Made by a program: the position numbers and the translations under genes. Shown here in pieces: positions 8,301-16,723 of a stretch of DNA of 32,886 bases; positions within the stretch are counted from its first letter, which is position 1; each line of letters starts with the position of its first letter. Under the pieces are notes generated by a model. It ran no database searches, was not told the DNA's origin, and saw nothing but the letters and a program-made list of their open reading frames with translations. The stretch spans positions 1 to 32,886 of the forward strand of contig ONPM01000039.1 of assembly GCA_900319715.1 (NCBI GenBank). The letters are read 5' to 3'. Origin of the DNA: an uncultured Prevotella sp. GTDB taxonomy: Bacteria; Bacteroidota; Bacteroidia; Bacteroidales; Bacteroidaceae.

Positions 8301-8629
8301 CGCTGATAGTCAACAGCATCGACCATCGTCAGTTTTGGCTTCTCAATAATCTTATGCTTGTAGAAATAGTCACGGAGGATCTCAGCGAGCATGGTCTTAC
8401 CTGTTCCCGTCTCGCCAATGACGATGGCATTAACGGAAATCCGGACTTTAGCAATATCCTTGCGGGACTGAAGATAGGTATAGGTGTTGACGATAGTCTT
8501 CAATTGCTGCTTCACTTCGTCAAGCCCTACCAGACGATCTAACAAGTCCTGACTCCTTAGAGGCGCTCCGCACCACCTGCAGAATTTCGCTACGCTTCTG
8601 TTTTCCTTATGACAATTCTCACAAACCAT
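5324..8629 (-). CDS. Four-module AAA+ ATPase, CbxX/CfqX (EccA-like) type, with N-terminal zinc ribbon
   Basis: A 1101-residue protein. It begins with a zinc ribbon (CENC 3-6, CRWC 17-20). Four AAA modules follow, with Walker A motifs at 72-79 (GETGTGKT), 334-341, 610-617 and 888-895 (GNPGTGKT in the last three). Modules 2-4 have intact Walker B (FVDEAYTL or FIDEAYTL) and sensor regions (AAGY or VAGY; NPG-SRF arginine finger). Module 1 is divergent: its Walker B reads LFFDN, without the catalytic Glu, so it probably binds but hydrolyses ATP poorly. CbxX-type modules are known as Rubisco activases and as EccA of type VII secretion, where they remodel proteins. Four in one chain is unusual. The stop codon of the kinase gene overlaps this start, so the two are translationally coupled. 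The substrate is unknown. Confidence 0.92.
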   Translation of the reverse strand: MVCENCHKENRSVAKFCRWCGAPLRSQDLLDRLVGLDEVKQQLKTIVNTYTYLQSRKDIAKVRISVNAIVIGETGTGKTMLAEILRDYFYKHKIIEKPKLTMVDAVDYQRFVDKWDDNIKKAKGGILFFDNVQKLLPDKYSNQVNPLDKLFVEMDKWEDNPIVVISGLTKGLEDFLESNPAVTNRFKYTFRLPTPGYHELADICKMNLRTKYGITKFSQEAENQLSRYFKYQIKTKDELFGNGHLANKTAEDIFTQFISRGADATEVERDDIKGYVPEERSIEDILRDLDRYIGMDEVKSAVREMAYSVQNAMQRAERGLGEQEKMSMHIILTGNPGTGKTTIARKLGEILASVGYLDSGHVVEVDRAKMVSPYQGETPKVVDRLCDKAMGGILFVDEAYTLAPLSAAGERDNQGAQALEKLMKRMEDDRGKFIVIAAGYRMEMENLFRINPGFRSRFNYFLDIKDYTPDQLFQIMLVFAKDKKYIFSKEGEELAKKMITEMYNSRDKDFANGRTMRSLFDQICKKQAQRLQGASIANMTNEELMTIKEEDIPYEAPKSVDISDCLAKLDGLVGLTAVKKEVSNLASFLNLQIKRGETNTFQGKHYVFTGNPGTGKTTVARIMADVFKTLGIVAKGQLVEADRSKLVAGFSGQTAIKTNQLVDQAMGGVLFIDEAYTLKSGDGDTFGSEAIDTLLKRLEDDRGKFICIVAGYTDQMHDFIDSNPGLKSRFTQTIHFDDYTPDELTEIFLNMAKGKNFNVDEETRAAIHRQFEQLYLRRDKNFGNAREARRVFDEAVERQSQRLVKLMNDPGFQESDMFSLTTDDLPMAQSEAARPLDEVLNELDEFVGMRSVKNSIRRLAVQSMFMKQRAAMGAGKVQQMAMNFILTGNPGTGKTSIARKMGEILQSMDILPTSRVLEVSRATLVGKYMGETPKIVNNMCDKAIGGILFIDEAYTLSEGSDQYGKEAIDTLMKRMEDDRGKFVVIAAGYKDKMEIFLQINPGLASRFTHKLHIDDYNEDELLAIYKQMAQKEQYVLSQTAEFKALDTIYRMVLAKDESWGNAREMRNLLDSTIQKLSMRVSQMPSDQVTKETYQLILPEDI

Positions 8630-11616
8630 TATTCTACGTCTTTTTCTAATTGGCGCATCAATGCCGATGGAGAGATGCTAATCTTATCTGGGTTGCTGAC
8701 ATTTAAGAGACTGGGGCTGAATAGGATGAAATTCAGGACGAAGATCAGCGCCAGGATACTCCACAGGACATAGTGAAGCACACTTTCGCCGCTGATAGAA
8801 CGTACCTGATCCGTTACTTCATTCAACATGCCAAACTTAGAACCGTTAAACTTATACGACTTTGTCTTGAAGGTATAGTAAAGCGGCTCCAGCAACGTTG
8901 ACTTCACGTCATCATCCAGCACCTCAGAAATCAGTTTGCTATCAGCCTTCTCATCGCCACGGAAATCTGTCAGATGACAAATCAGCATGTAGGCGAGGGT
9001 TATGAGGATAATGGCCACATTGAACACGCCCGGATGCGACTGACCTATATATTTAAGAAATAAAATAGGTATAATGGATGACAATAAACCTGCAAATCCC
9101 CAAAGGCATGAGAAGACGAAACCGTAACCACGGAAATATGCCCTCGTTCCGACAATGACAGCCGTCATACCACCCAAAGGCAAACCGATGCAAAGGAAAG
9201 TATGATCCAGCAGATATGTACGATCCTTGACACCGATGAGCAGCACCAGCAGAATCCAGATGCCACATAACGAATAGAAGACCGTCCGCCACAACTTCTC
9301 CCTATCCCGGGCCTTGGCCCAATTATCACGCACATTCCTAACCCGCTTTGACGTCTCCTCGCTGGCATCGACAAATCGTTTATAATATGGATAAGAGACA
9401 TCTATCTCGCCAAGTGCCCTTAACCACTGCTCCAACGACCTTTCGTAGGCATATTCCTCAGCGAAGTCTGTATGTGGATTCTCATGATAGAACACCGACA
9501 GCCACTGAGTGAAGGAGCCATTACGTATCTCATTGCGAACCTGAGAGTTGTTGTGGATATTCAGATTCAGTCCGTCAGTATATTCCGTTCCATCAGGCAT
9601 CTTGTAGGCGGGAGTAACGCCAAGGATACGGCAGAAACGATATGTAGCCGTCTTGTAGTCATAGAGTCCCAGACGGTCACGGTTCTCTTCTGACTTCATA
9701 TCGAAGCAACGGTTATATTCATTAAGAATCTCCGTCCATCCATGCAACTGTGCATAATAACTGAAGCGACCTGTCAAGTCCGTCAGATCATTCATCTCCG
9801 TACAGAACTCTTTCTCTCCGAGATGCTCAGCATTCTTCAGACGCTCTGAGAGATATTCACCTATCTGAGCCGGCGTGAAGGCAGTCTTTAAGTCGTAGGC
9901 CGCATCACGGTCCAGATTGTATAGCACCTTATAGGCCAAAGCCTCTGAATAAGGCTGACCCTCAGTCAGAATCCTCAGACTCTCGCAGGCCATCCGATCC
10001 TCATGGCTATACATCCACGACAGCAGACGGCCGTCAGTCAGACTGCGCCAGTCATCCTCCGTCAGTCTCTCATGGCCAAAAGTCTTCACGATCTCCTTCA
10101 ACGAAGAAGACGGACAACGAGCAATCAGCGGAATCTCCGGATCAATCTCATAGGCTGTCCGGATAATAGCCACACGGATCTGTGAAGCCTCTGCGTTCTT
10201 GAAATAAGAACGGATACGGTCCACATTACACTTGGTGTGTGACTCTAAGTACAGGAACAAGCTGTCGTTGGGATTCGTCAGCAGCAAGCCATATTCCTTC
10301 TGATAACTCAGCAGCGAGATAGCCACGCTATGGATATCGTCGCACAGGTTCCCCTTGATATCCTTGTAAGGATAGGTCGGCTCCATGGCGTAAACAGCAG
10401 CCATCAGGCCTGCATGCTGGTCGACGGGATAGCGGTTCACCACGATATCCTTGACAATAGTACTCAGTTTCTGATTGCCACAGGACTCCAGCCAACTGCT
10501 GATACGGCCATTGTACAGATACCCCATAGCGAGTTTCTCATTATCGAGGAGCATAGGTATCAGTTCGTGGATATTGTCTGCCACCAGATTGCGGTCCGGG
10601 TCGACAATAAAACTCTTGTATTTCAGGAAAGGCGAAGACAGATCAACATGAGGTGTTCCACCCAGGAACCACTCCTCCACCTGATCATAACCCCAACGTT
10701 TAGTGGGATTCACCACGGTCAGTCCCTGTACAATCAGCCTGACACGCTCCGGCAGTTCATTCATATGGGGGATGCGCCCTTCATTCTTCTGCCTCATCAT
10801 CACCCGTTCGTTGGAACTCATAGGCGACTCTCCCAGCCATAGCGTCATCAGGGTGACACCCAGCGAATAGAAGTCGGCAGCAGGCGTTACCTCCACCACA
10901 CCATCTATCACATCGGAATACATCTCCGGTGCAGCATAGATCGGGGTACGGGCCTGAGTGGTCTTATGGGCTTTCCCGTCTTGGTCTAACAGGCTCGAGA
11001 TGCCGAAATCGCCCAATACCAGTTCCGTATGCTCCTTATCACGGAAGAAGAAGTTACTGGGCTTGACATCCTTATGCAGGATACTGCTCTGATGGCAATA
11101 GGCCAAGGCGGCAGCCCCTTGGAGGGCAATACGACGGAACTTGTCCAGGTCGCCATTCAGGCGGTACTCGGATAAGGTGCCTCCGCTCAGATATTCCATT
11201 AACTCATAATAACGGTGCTTGCCTTCGACATAGGTCTTACCGAAGTCATAGACCCTGACTATCATCTCAAAACCGAAATTATAGACAGCCTGAAGAATCT
11301 TCTTATTCACGTCGAAATTCGGATAATAAATCTTCAGGACAAAGGTCTCCCCGTCACGCTCCACCAGGAACACCTGAGCCTCACCGGAGTTGTCGCTCAG
11401 GACACTCACCCGCCGATAGTTAAGACCTTTGAGGATAAAATTGTCTTCCTTAACGTCATCGTTCGAGGCAATGGCACCGTCAGCACGCGCCGTCCCGTCT
11501 ATTGACGGGGCTTCTGGTTCGACTGTCGCAGGGCGCATCGTCGTATCATCATCAGGCCTTATGGTATGATCCGTCTGATTAGAAATCTCAGGGTCCAAGG
11601 TTCTTTCCGTATTCAT
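8629..11616 (-). CDS. Membrane-anchored Ser/Thr protein kinase
   Basis: A 995-residue protein. After a disordered Asp/Thr-rich leader, a Hanks-type kinase domain covers about 60-335. It has the ATP-site Lys95 (VLKIYY), the catalytic loop HKDVKPSN (181-188; Asp183, with Lys in place of the usual Arg of HRD), GDFGISS (202-208) and AAPE (228-231). A long helical middle region (about 340-770) has no domain I can name. The C-terminus has four or five hydrophobic segments (starting LCGIWILLVLLIGV) plus a last one (YVLWSILALIFVLNFILF), so the kinase faces the cytoplasm from the inner membrane. It sits between the four-ribbon gene (5-bp gap) and the AAA gene (1-bp overlap). The start is the first ATG after the preceding stop. 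Confidence 0.93.
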   Translation of the reverse strand: MNTERTLDPEISNQTDHTIRPDDDTTMRPATVEPEAPSIDGTARADGAIASNDDVKEDNFILKGLNYRRVSVLSDNSGEAQVFLVERDGETFVLKIYYPNFDVNKKILQAVYNFGFEMIVRVYDFGKTYVEGKHRYYELMEYLSGGTLSEYRLNGDLDKFRRIALQGAAALAYCHQSSILHKDVKPSNFFFRDKEHTELVLGDFGISSLLDQDGKAHKTTQARTPIYAAPEMYSDVIDGVVEVTPAADFYSLGVTLMTLWLGESPMSSNERVMMRQKNEGRIPHMNELPERVRLIVQGLTVVNPTKRWGYDQVEEWFLGGTPHVDLSSPFLKYKSFIVDPDRNLVADNIHELIPMLLDNEKLAMGYLYNGRISSWLESCGNQKLSTIVKDIVVNRYPVDQHAGLMAAVYAMEPTYPYKDIKGNLCDDIHSVAISLLSYQKEYGLLLTNPNDSLFLYLESHTKCNVDRIRSYFKNAEASQIRVAIIRTAYEIDPEIPLIARCPSSSLKEIVKTFGHERLTEDDWRSLTDGRLLSWMYSHEDRMACESLRILTEGQPYSEALAYKVLYNLDRDAAYDLKTAFTPAQIGEYLSERLKNAEHLGEKEFCTEMNDLTDLTGRFSYYAQLHGWTEILNEYNRCFDMKSEENRDRLGLYDYKTATYRFCRILGVTPAYKMPDGTEYTDGLNLNIHNNSQVRNEIRNGSFTQWLSVFYHENPHTDFAEEYAYERSLEQWLRALGEIDVSYPYYKRFVDASEETSKRVRNVRDNWAKARDREKLWRTVFYSLCGIWILLVLLIGVKDRTYLLDHTFLCIGLPLGGMTAVIVGTRAYFRGYGFVFSCLWGFAGLLSSIIPILFLKYIGQSHPGVFNVAIILITLAYMLICHLTDFRGDEKADSKLISEVLDDDVKSTLLEPLYYTFKTKSYKFNGSKFGMLNEVTDQVRSISGESVLHYVLWSILALIFVLNFILFSPSLLNVSNPDKISISPSALMRQLEKDVE

Positions 11617-11621
11617 ATCTA

Positions 11622-12563
11622 TTACAAATCGTCTTTAATTTCTTTTTTCACGTCTTTGCCAAGGATAAGCCACTTACCCCCCAACTGTGGTTTGGCACAG
11701 CCACAGGGACTAGAGTGCAAGGCATGCTTGAAATTACACTCCCATGCCAGCCTGACCCCTTGCGGACGGCAGGCCATTGCGTAGTTGCGAACCTGAGCCG
11801 GCTTCGGCTGAGGCTTCTGGACCATCTTATCCAGAATGGCAGCAATCTGCTCGAGACGTTCCTTCTTCTTGGCGTTATACTCCTCCTTGCTCATGCGTTT
11901 GTTCTCTGACTCTGGAATCACAGGATGAGCGATACCACGGTCTTCAGCCAACAAGGTAAGCACACGTTCACGCAGTTTGATGTTCCGCTGATCCTTGAGG
12001 AGGTCGCGCTCCGAAGTGTATGGGATAGACTGCTCCAGTTGCTGAAGACTTGAAGCCAACTTCTGCAGTTCTTTGAATTCAGGCATCTCATGAACACGTT
12101 CCATCAACTGCCGTGCATCTTCTGTCAAGGCCGTTCCGCACTGTTTACAGAAAGAGAAGTCGTTCAATGTGTGGCACACTGGACAAACAATGCCTCCCCT
12201 CGGGCTTCCACATTCAGGACAGAATGCATCATTGCTGGCGAGTCTGGCGCCACAGAAACTGCAGATATCGCTCTTGATGTATCTACGGCACGACTCACAG
12301 AAATCGGCATCTGGATCGAGTTCGGCTCCACAATTCGGACATGCGACCTTGCCGATTGGATTACCACACGATGCACAATAGGCGGCCTCAGAGTCGTTGA
12401 TGGTTCCACAGTGGGGACACTTGACGCCAACGGCGCTTTGCATCTGCATCTGCTGCTGACCACGCGTCTCGACTTCTCTTGTACGAGTCATCTCCTCGCG
12501 CTGTCTCTCCAGCACAGAATTACTATTATTTTCCGGGTTAAGTGTAATATCTTCGTCCATCAT
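11622..12563 (-). CDS. Protein with four zinc ribbons
   Basis: A 313-residue protein, first gene of the phospho-signalling cluster. Four CxxC pairs in tandem make zinc ribbons: 49/52 with 63/66, 75/78 with 89/92, 101/104 with 115/118, and 127/130 with 139/142. The rest is charged and helical (LKELQKL and RMSKEEYNAKKKERLEQIAAI regions), probably a coiled coil, with further Cys and His at the end (ACRPQG, CNFKH, CGCAK). It has no signal peptide or membrane helix. Similar ribbons on the FHA and AAA proteins point to a common assembly. The start follows a good Bacteroidetes promoter by about 30 bp. No enzymatic function is visible. Confidence 0.8.
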   Translation of the reverse strand: MMDEDITLNPENNSNSVLERQREEMTRTREVETRGQQQMQMQSAVGVKCPHCGTINDSEAAYCASCGNPIGKVACPNCGAELDPDADFCESCRRYIKSDICSFCGARLASNDAFCPECGSPRGGIVCPVCHTLNDFSFCKQCGTALTEDARQLMERVHEMPEFKELQKLASSLQQLEQSIPYTSERDLLKDQRNIKLRERVLTLLAEDRGIAHPVIPESENKRMSKEEYNAKKKERLEQIAAILDKMVQKPQPKPAQVRNYAMACRPQGVRLAWECNFKHALHSSPCGCAKPQLGGKWLILGKDVKKEIKDDL

Positions 12564-12591
12564 AATTTAGCATTTTATCATAACTTAGGTG

Positions 12592-12622
12592 CAAAGATAT
12601 GAAAAAAAACAAAACTTACAAA
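12592..12622 (-). promoter_or_regulatory. Bacteroidetes-type promoter for the kinase/AAA cluster
   Basis: On the minus strand TTTG is followed by 19 bp and then TATCTTTG (12592-12599), an exact match to the Bacteroidetes -33/-7 consensus TTTG-N19-21-TAnnTTTG. It is 29 bp before the four-ribbon gene. The -33 TTTG overlaps the T-run of the terminator of the upstream peptidase gene. Confidence 0.75.
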
Positions 12623-12653
12623 AAAAACCGCCGTAAATTTACATTTACGACGG
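12621..12653 (-). terminator. Intrinsic terminator of the M13 peptidase unit
   Basis: A hairpin with 11-bp arms (12628-12638 and 12643-12653, one mismatch) and a 4-nt loop, followed on the minus strand by a run of seven T (12621-12627). It lies about 25 bp after the peptidase stop codon. Confidence 0.75.
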
Positions 12654-12678
12654 CATTTTATGCTAAAAAGTCCTATTT

Positions 12679-14721
12679 TTACCACAATTGGAGGCGTTCC
12701 GACTCAGGAATGAACATCTTATCGCCCTCTTTCACCCCAAAGGCCTCGTACCAGGCATTGACATGCGGAAGGGCACCATTGACACGCCAGCGACCCAATG
12801 AGTGGGGGTCGCTCTTCGTACGATTACGGATCTCTTCCTCCGTGATATTACCAGCCCAGACACCAGCATAGGCATGGAAGAAACGCTGGTCTGCGGTCAG
12901 ACCGTCCTTCTCACCCAACGGCTGGCGCTTCGTGGCATTCTTATAGGCAGCCCAAGCCACCTGCAGACCACCGTGATCGGCGAGATTCTCTCCTAAGGTC
13001 AGACGACCGTTGCCCTTCAGGTCGGGCAACACGTCGATGGCCGAGAAGAAATCAGCATACTTGTCCGTACGGGCTGTAAAATTCTTTCCATCTTCTTCCT
13101 TCCACCAGTCATGCATGTTTCCGTCCTTGTCGAAGCGGCGTCCCTGATCGTCAAAGCCGTGGGTCATCTCGTGGCCGATTACCACGCCGATAGCCCCATA
13201 GTTAAAGGCATCGTCGGCATTCATATCAAAGAACGGGTATTGCAGGATTCCTGCAGGGAAGCAGATCTCGTTGGTCGTGGGGTTATAATAGGCATTGACG
13301 GTCTGTGGCGTCATGTACCAATCGTCACGGTCCACGGGTTTTCCGACGGTATGGTCGAGTCTCCAGGTGTTCCAGAACCTGTAACACTCCTGTATGTTTT
13401 CGTAATAAGATTTGGCAGGATCAATCTGAAGCTTGGAGAAGTCCGTCCACTTGTCTGGGTAGCCCACCTTGACATAGAACGTATTCAGTTTCAGCAGAGC
13501 GTTCACCTTGGTCGAGTCGTCCATCCAGTCCTGGGCGGCGATGCGCTCGCCAAGGGCTATCTGGAGGTTCTTGATCAGCGTGATCATACGCTGCTTGGCG
13601 GCCTCAGGGAAGTATTTCTCTGAATAGATCTTACCCAGTGCCTCACCCATCATACGCTCCACCTGACTGGTACTGCGCTTCCACAGCGGATGATTCTCCT
13701 TACGACCAGAACGGACCCGGCCGTTGAAGTCGAAACTCTCTGCCACGGTAGCGTCGCTCAGATAGTTGGCTGCACCAGAGATAAAGCCCCACTCCATCAC
13801 ATCGCGATATTCAGCGGGCTTGATACCTCCCACCAGCGCGTTGGCTCCCTCTAAGAAGGCAGGCTGTCCGACCACCATCTCCTGCAGGTATTTCGTATCG
13901 ACGCCCTGGGCCTTCATCACCTTCACCAGCGGGAGATTGGGATACTTAGCCTCAAACTCCTGCAGCGTCATCTTGTTGTAGTTGGCCTCTGGGTCACGGA
14001 GTTCAGTACGCGACTTCGACACCTTGGCCAGGGCCGTCTCCACCTTCATGATATTCTGCATCTTCTTCGTGGCAGCACCTTTGCTGAAGCCGAAGAGTTG
14101 GAACATCTTGACAACATGCTTCTTGAATGCCTCGCGGATGTCGGCTGTCGCCTTGTCGTTGTCGAGGTAATACTCCTTCTGACCCATGGAGAGACCACCC
14201 TGGCTGACGTTCAGGATGTTCTGCGTGGCGTTCTTCTCATCGGCCCCAAAGCCCATGAAGAAGAACTCCTCCTCGCCATAGAGAGCCAGTTCCAGTTGGA
14301 TGGCCAGCAACTGCTCATTGGTCTTGGCAGCCTCGAAGCGCTTGATGAGCGGCATCAGCGGAGCCACACCCTCCTGATTACGGCGGACAGAGTCCATCGC
14401 GAGTTTATAGAGGTCGCTGAGTTTCTGCTCCAGCGTCCCTTTCTCGTAGGTATTCTCCAGGAGTTCCTTGAGGATACCGTTCACCCGCTTATCGTTGTCT
14501 TCCTGCAGACGGTCGAAACTGCCATAGCGCGAATAGGCTGCCGGCAGGGGATTCTTCTTCATCCATCCGCCACAGGCATACTCGTAGAAATCATCACCAG
14601 GACGGACCGTCTGGTTGAAGTCCGTCACATCCAGTCCGGAGCGCAGTCCGTCCTGGGCCATTGTCATCATTGAAAATGATGCCAATACTAAGATTGTTAG
14701 GATTCTTTTCATATCATTCAT
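12679..14721 (-). CDS. pepO: M13 family (neprilysin-like) zinc endopeptidase
   Basis: A 680-residue secreted or periplasmic oligopeptidase. A signal peptide is visible (KRILTILVLASFSMMTMAQ), so Met4 (codon at 14710-14712) may be the true start; from there the gene does not overlap the ABC-F gene. The zinc site is GHEMTHGFDD (His517, Glu518, His521) with the third ligand in GENLAD (Glu578, Asp582). The substrate-binding NAYYNP motif precedes it, as in neprilysin. The usual C-terminal CxxW is replaced by RLQLW, so a disulphide at that position is absent. Length and domain order (Peptidase_M13_N then M13) are normal. It is followed by an intrinsic terminator and is probably co-transcribed with the ABC-F and LolA-like genes. 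Confidence 0.95.
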   Translation of the reverse strand: MNDMKRILTILVLASFSMMTMAQDGLRSGLDVTDFNQTVRPGDDFYEYACGGWMKKNPLPAAYSRYGSFDRLQEDNDKRVNGILKELLENTYEKGTLEQKLSDLYKLAMDSVRRNQEGVAPLMPLIKRFEAAKTNEQLLAIQLELALYGEEEFFFMGFGADEKNATQNILNVSQGGLSMGQKEYYLDNDKATADIREAFKKHVVKMFQLFGFSKGAATKKMQNIMKVETALAKVSKSRTELRDPEANYNKMTLQEFEAKYPNLPLVKVMKAQGVDTKYLQEMVVGQPAFLEGANALVGGIKPAEYRDVMEWGFISGAANYLSDATVAESFDFNGRVRSGRKENHPLWKRSTSQVERMMGEALGKIYSEKYFPEAAKQRMITLIKNLQIALGERIAAQDWMDDSTKVNALLKLNTFYVKVGYPDKWTDFSKLQIDPAKSYYENIQECYRFWNTWRLDHTVGKPVDRDDWYMTPQTVNAYYNPTTNEICFPAGILQYPFFDMNADDAFNYGAIGVVIGHEMTHGFDDQGRRFDKDGNMHDWWKEEDGKNFTARTDKYADFFSAIDVLPDLKGNGRLTLGENLADHGGLQVAWAAYKNATKRQPLGEKDGLTADQRFFHAYAGVWAGNITEEEIRNRTKSDPHSLGRWRVNGALPHVNAWYEAFGVKEGDKMFIPESERLQLW

Positions 14722-16711
14722 TGATTAGTTTCTCTAATTCTTCACTCAGTTTCTCCCAGCGCTCCACCTCTTCGTCGAGGCTCCGCTTGGTCGAGGTATA
14801 CTCTGTCACCAGCGTCATGTCCGAGGCGTTCTCTGGTATCATCAGCAGTTCATCGAGTTCCTTCAGGCGATTTTCCATCTTCTCGATCTTCGCTTCCGAC
14901 TCCTTCACGGCCTTCTCTCCGCGCTTGATGCGCTTCTGCTGTTCCTTGTGCTCGGCATAACTCAGGGCCTTGGATAGCGTTTCCTGGTTGTTTCCCTCAG
15001 GGATAACGTTGTTTTCTCTGAGGGAAAACGATGTTTTCTCTGAGGGAAAAGACTGTTTTCCCTGAGGGGAAACGACGTCCGCCTTGCCCAGTTCGCTGAG
15101 TTCGCTGATCTTCTTGGCCTGAAGGAAGTCGTAGATGCCTCCGATATGCTCCCTGACTCTCCCTCCTCCGAACTCGAAGACCTTCGTGACCAGGCCATCT
15201 AAGAACTCGCGGTCATGGCTCACGATGATGGCTGTTCCCTCGAAGGCACGGATGGCCTCCTTAAGGACATCCTTCGAAGGCATGTCGAGATGGTTCGTCG
15301 GCTCGTCGAGGATCAGCAGGTTCACGGGTTCCAGCAACAGGCGTATCATGGCCAGGCGGCTCCGCTCGCCCCCGCTGAGCACCTTCACCTTCTTGTCACT
15401 CTCCTCACCGCCAAACATGAAAGCGCCAAGGATATCATTGATGCGCAGACGGACCTCACCCTTTGCCACGTTGTCGATGGTCTGGAAGACGGTGAGGTTC
15501 TCGTCGAGTAACTGGGCCTGGTTCTGGGCGAAATAGCCGATCTGGATGTTATGGCCGACCTTCAGTTCGCCCGTAAAGGGGATCTCGCCCATGATGCACT
15601 TCACGAGGGTAGACTTTCCTTCGCCGTTCTTGCCTACGAAGGCCACCTTCTCGCCCCGTTTGATGGTGAGCGTCACATGGTCGAACACGGTGTGGGCACC
15701 ATAGTCCTTACGCACCTCGTCGCAGATGATCGGATAGTCGCCAGAGCGCAGACAAGGCGGGAACTTCAGGTGCATGGCGGAGTTGTCGACCTCGTCGATC
15801 TCGATGGGCACGATCTTCTCCAGTTGTTTGATCTTCTGCTGCACCTGCACGGCCTTGGTGGCCTGATAGCGGAAGCGCTCGATGAAGGCTCGCATGTCGG
15901 CCATCTCCTTCTGCTGGTTCTCGTAGGCCCGCAACTGCTGCTCGCGCCGTTCCTGGCGCAGGACGACGTATTCGTTGTATTTCACCTTATAGTCGATAAT
16001 CCTTCCGCAGGAGATTTCCAGCGTACGGTTCGACACATTATTAATAAAGGCACGGTCGTGACTCACCAGGACGACGGCACTCGCCGATTGTGCGAGGAAC
16101 TGCTCCAGCCACTGGATCGACTCGATGTCGAGGTGGTTCGTGGGCTCGTCGAGCAACAGCACGTCGGGCTTCTGCAGAAGGATCTTAGCCAGTTCGATAC
16201 GCATACGCCAGCCTCCGGAGAACTCAGAGGTGGGGCGATCGAAGTCGGAACGCAGGAAACCCAGTCCGATGAGTGTTCGCTCGAGTTCCGCCTCACGGCT
16301 CTCAGCACCCATCATCAGATAGCGCTCGTGCTCGGTGGTGTATTTCTCGATCAGCGCCAGGTAACTTTCACTCTCATAGTCAGTACGTTCGGCCAGTTGC
16401 TGGTTCATCTTGTCGAGGCGTTCCTTCATCCTCGTGATGTCGGCAAAGGCCTTCTGAGCCTCCTCACGGACGGTCGTATTGTCCTGCAGGATCATCACCT
16501 GCGGCAGGTAGCCGATACGACAGTCGTTGGGCACGCTCACCGTTCCTGACGTGGGTTTCTGCTGGCCACAGAGGATCTTCAGCATCGTAGACTTGCCTGC
16601 GCCGTTCTTTCCCACAAGGGCAATGCGGTCGCGGTCGTTGATGACGAAACTCGCATCAGCGAACAACGGCTTCACGCCGAACTCTACTTTCAGACTCTCT
16701 ACTGATATCAT
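14714..16711 (-). CDS. ABC-F family ATPase
   Basis: A 665-residue soluble protein with two ABC domains and no membrane domain, as in ABC-F proteins that act on the ribosome. The first domain has GKNGAGKST, the signature FSGGW and LLLDEPTNHLD. The second has GKNGEGKST, LSGGERSRLAM and LILDEPTNHLD. The linker between them is charged (P-site tRNA interaction motif region), and a C-terminal coiled coil ends at EELEKLINE. The linker before the coiled coil carries a repeat-encoded stretch (SFPSEKTSFSLRE) specified by a 22-bp tandem palindromic repeat. It starts 12 bp after the LolA-like gene. Subfamily and any antibiotic-resistance role cannot be told from the sequence. Confidence 0.93.
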   Translation of the reverse strand: MISVESLKVEFGVKPLFADASFVINDRDRIALVGKNGAGKSTMLKILCGQQKPTSGTVSVPNDCRIGYLPQVMILQDNTTVREEAQKAFADITRMKERLDKMNQQLAERTDYESESYLALIEKYTTEHERYLMMGAESREAELERTLIGLGFLRSDFDRPTSEFSGGWRMRIELAKILLQKPDVLLLDEPTNHLDIESIQWLEQFLAQSASAVVLVSHDRAFINNVSNRTLEISCGRIIDYKVKYNEYVVLRQERREQQLRAYENQQKEMADMRAFIERFRYQATKAVQVQQKIKQLEKIVPIEIDEVDNSAMHLKFPPCLRSGDYPIICDEVRKDYGAHTVFDHVTLTIKRGEKVAFVGKNGEGKSTLVKCIMGEIPFTGELKVGHNIQIGYFAQNQAQLLDENLTVFQTIDNVAKGEVRLRINDILGAFMFGGEESDKKVKVLSGGERSRLAMIRLLLEPVNLLILDEPTNHLDMPSKDVLKEAIRAFEGTAIIVSHDREFLDGLVTKVFEFGGGRVREHIGGIYDFLQAKKISELSELGKADVVSPQGKQSFPSEKTSFSLRENNVIPEGNNQETLSKALSYAEHKEQQKRIKRGEKAVKESEAKIEKMENRLKELDELLMIPENASDMTLVTEYTSTKRSLDEEVERWEKLSEELEKLINE
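14990..15076. repeat. 22-bp palindromic tandem repeat inside the ABC-F gene
   Basis: Four consecutive copies: 14990-15010 (21 bp), 15011-15032, 15033-15054 and 15055-15076 (22 bp each). Each contains a near-palindrome around GTTTTCTCTGAGGGAAAAC. As the unit is not a multiple of three, each copy is read in a different frame, yet the gene stays open. It lies in the flexible linker before the C-terminal coiled coil. Confidence 0.85.
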
Positions 16712-16723
16712 GAGGTTTGCAAT

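Noticed and set aside
5324-8629. EccA of a type VII secretion system
   Set aside because: The modules are of the same AAA class, but no EccB-E, EssC or WXG100 gene is in the window and the domain layout differs.
11700-11730. Small hairpin (CTGTGG ... CCACAG) in the four-ribbon gene
   Set aside because: Six-base arms inside a coding region are expected by chance.
14990-15076. CRISPR-like repeat
   Set aside because: The 22-bp units are directly adjacent with no unique spacers, lie in a coding region and no cas gene is near.
15551-16549. Long open frame on the plus strand opposite the ABC-F gene
   Set aside because: It is a shadow of the clearly conserved ABC-F reading frame, without family motifs of its own.
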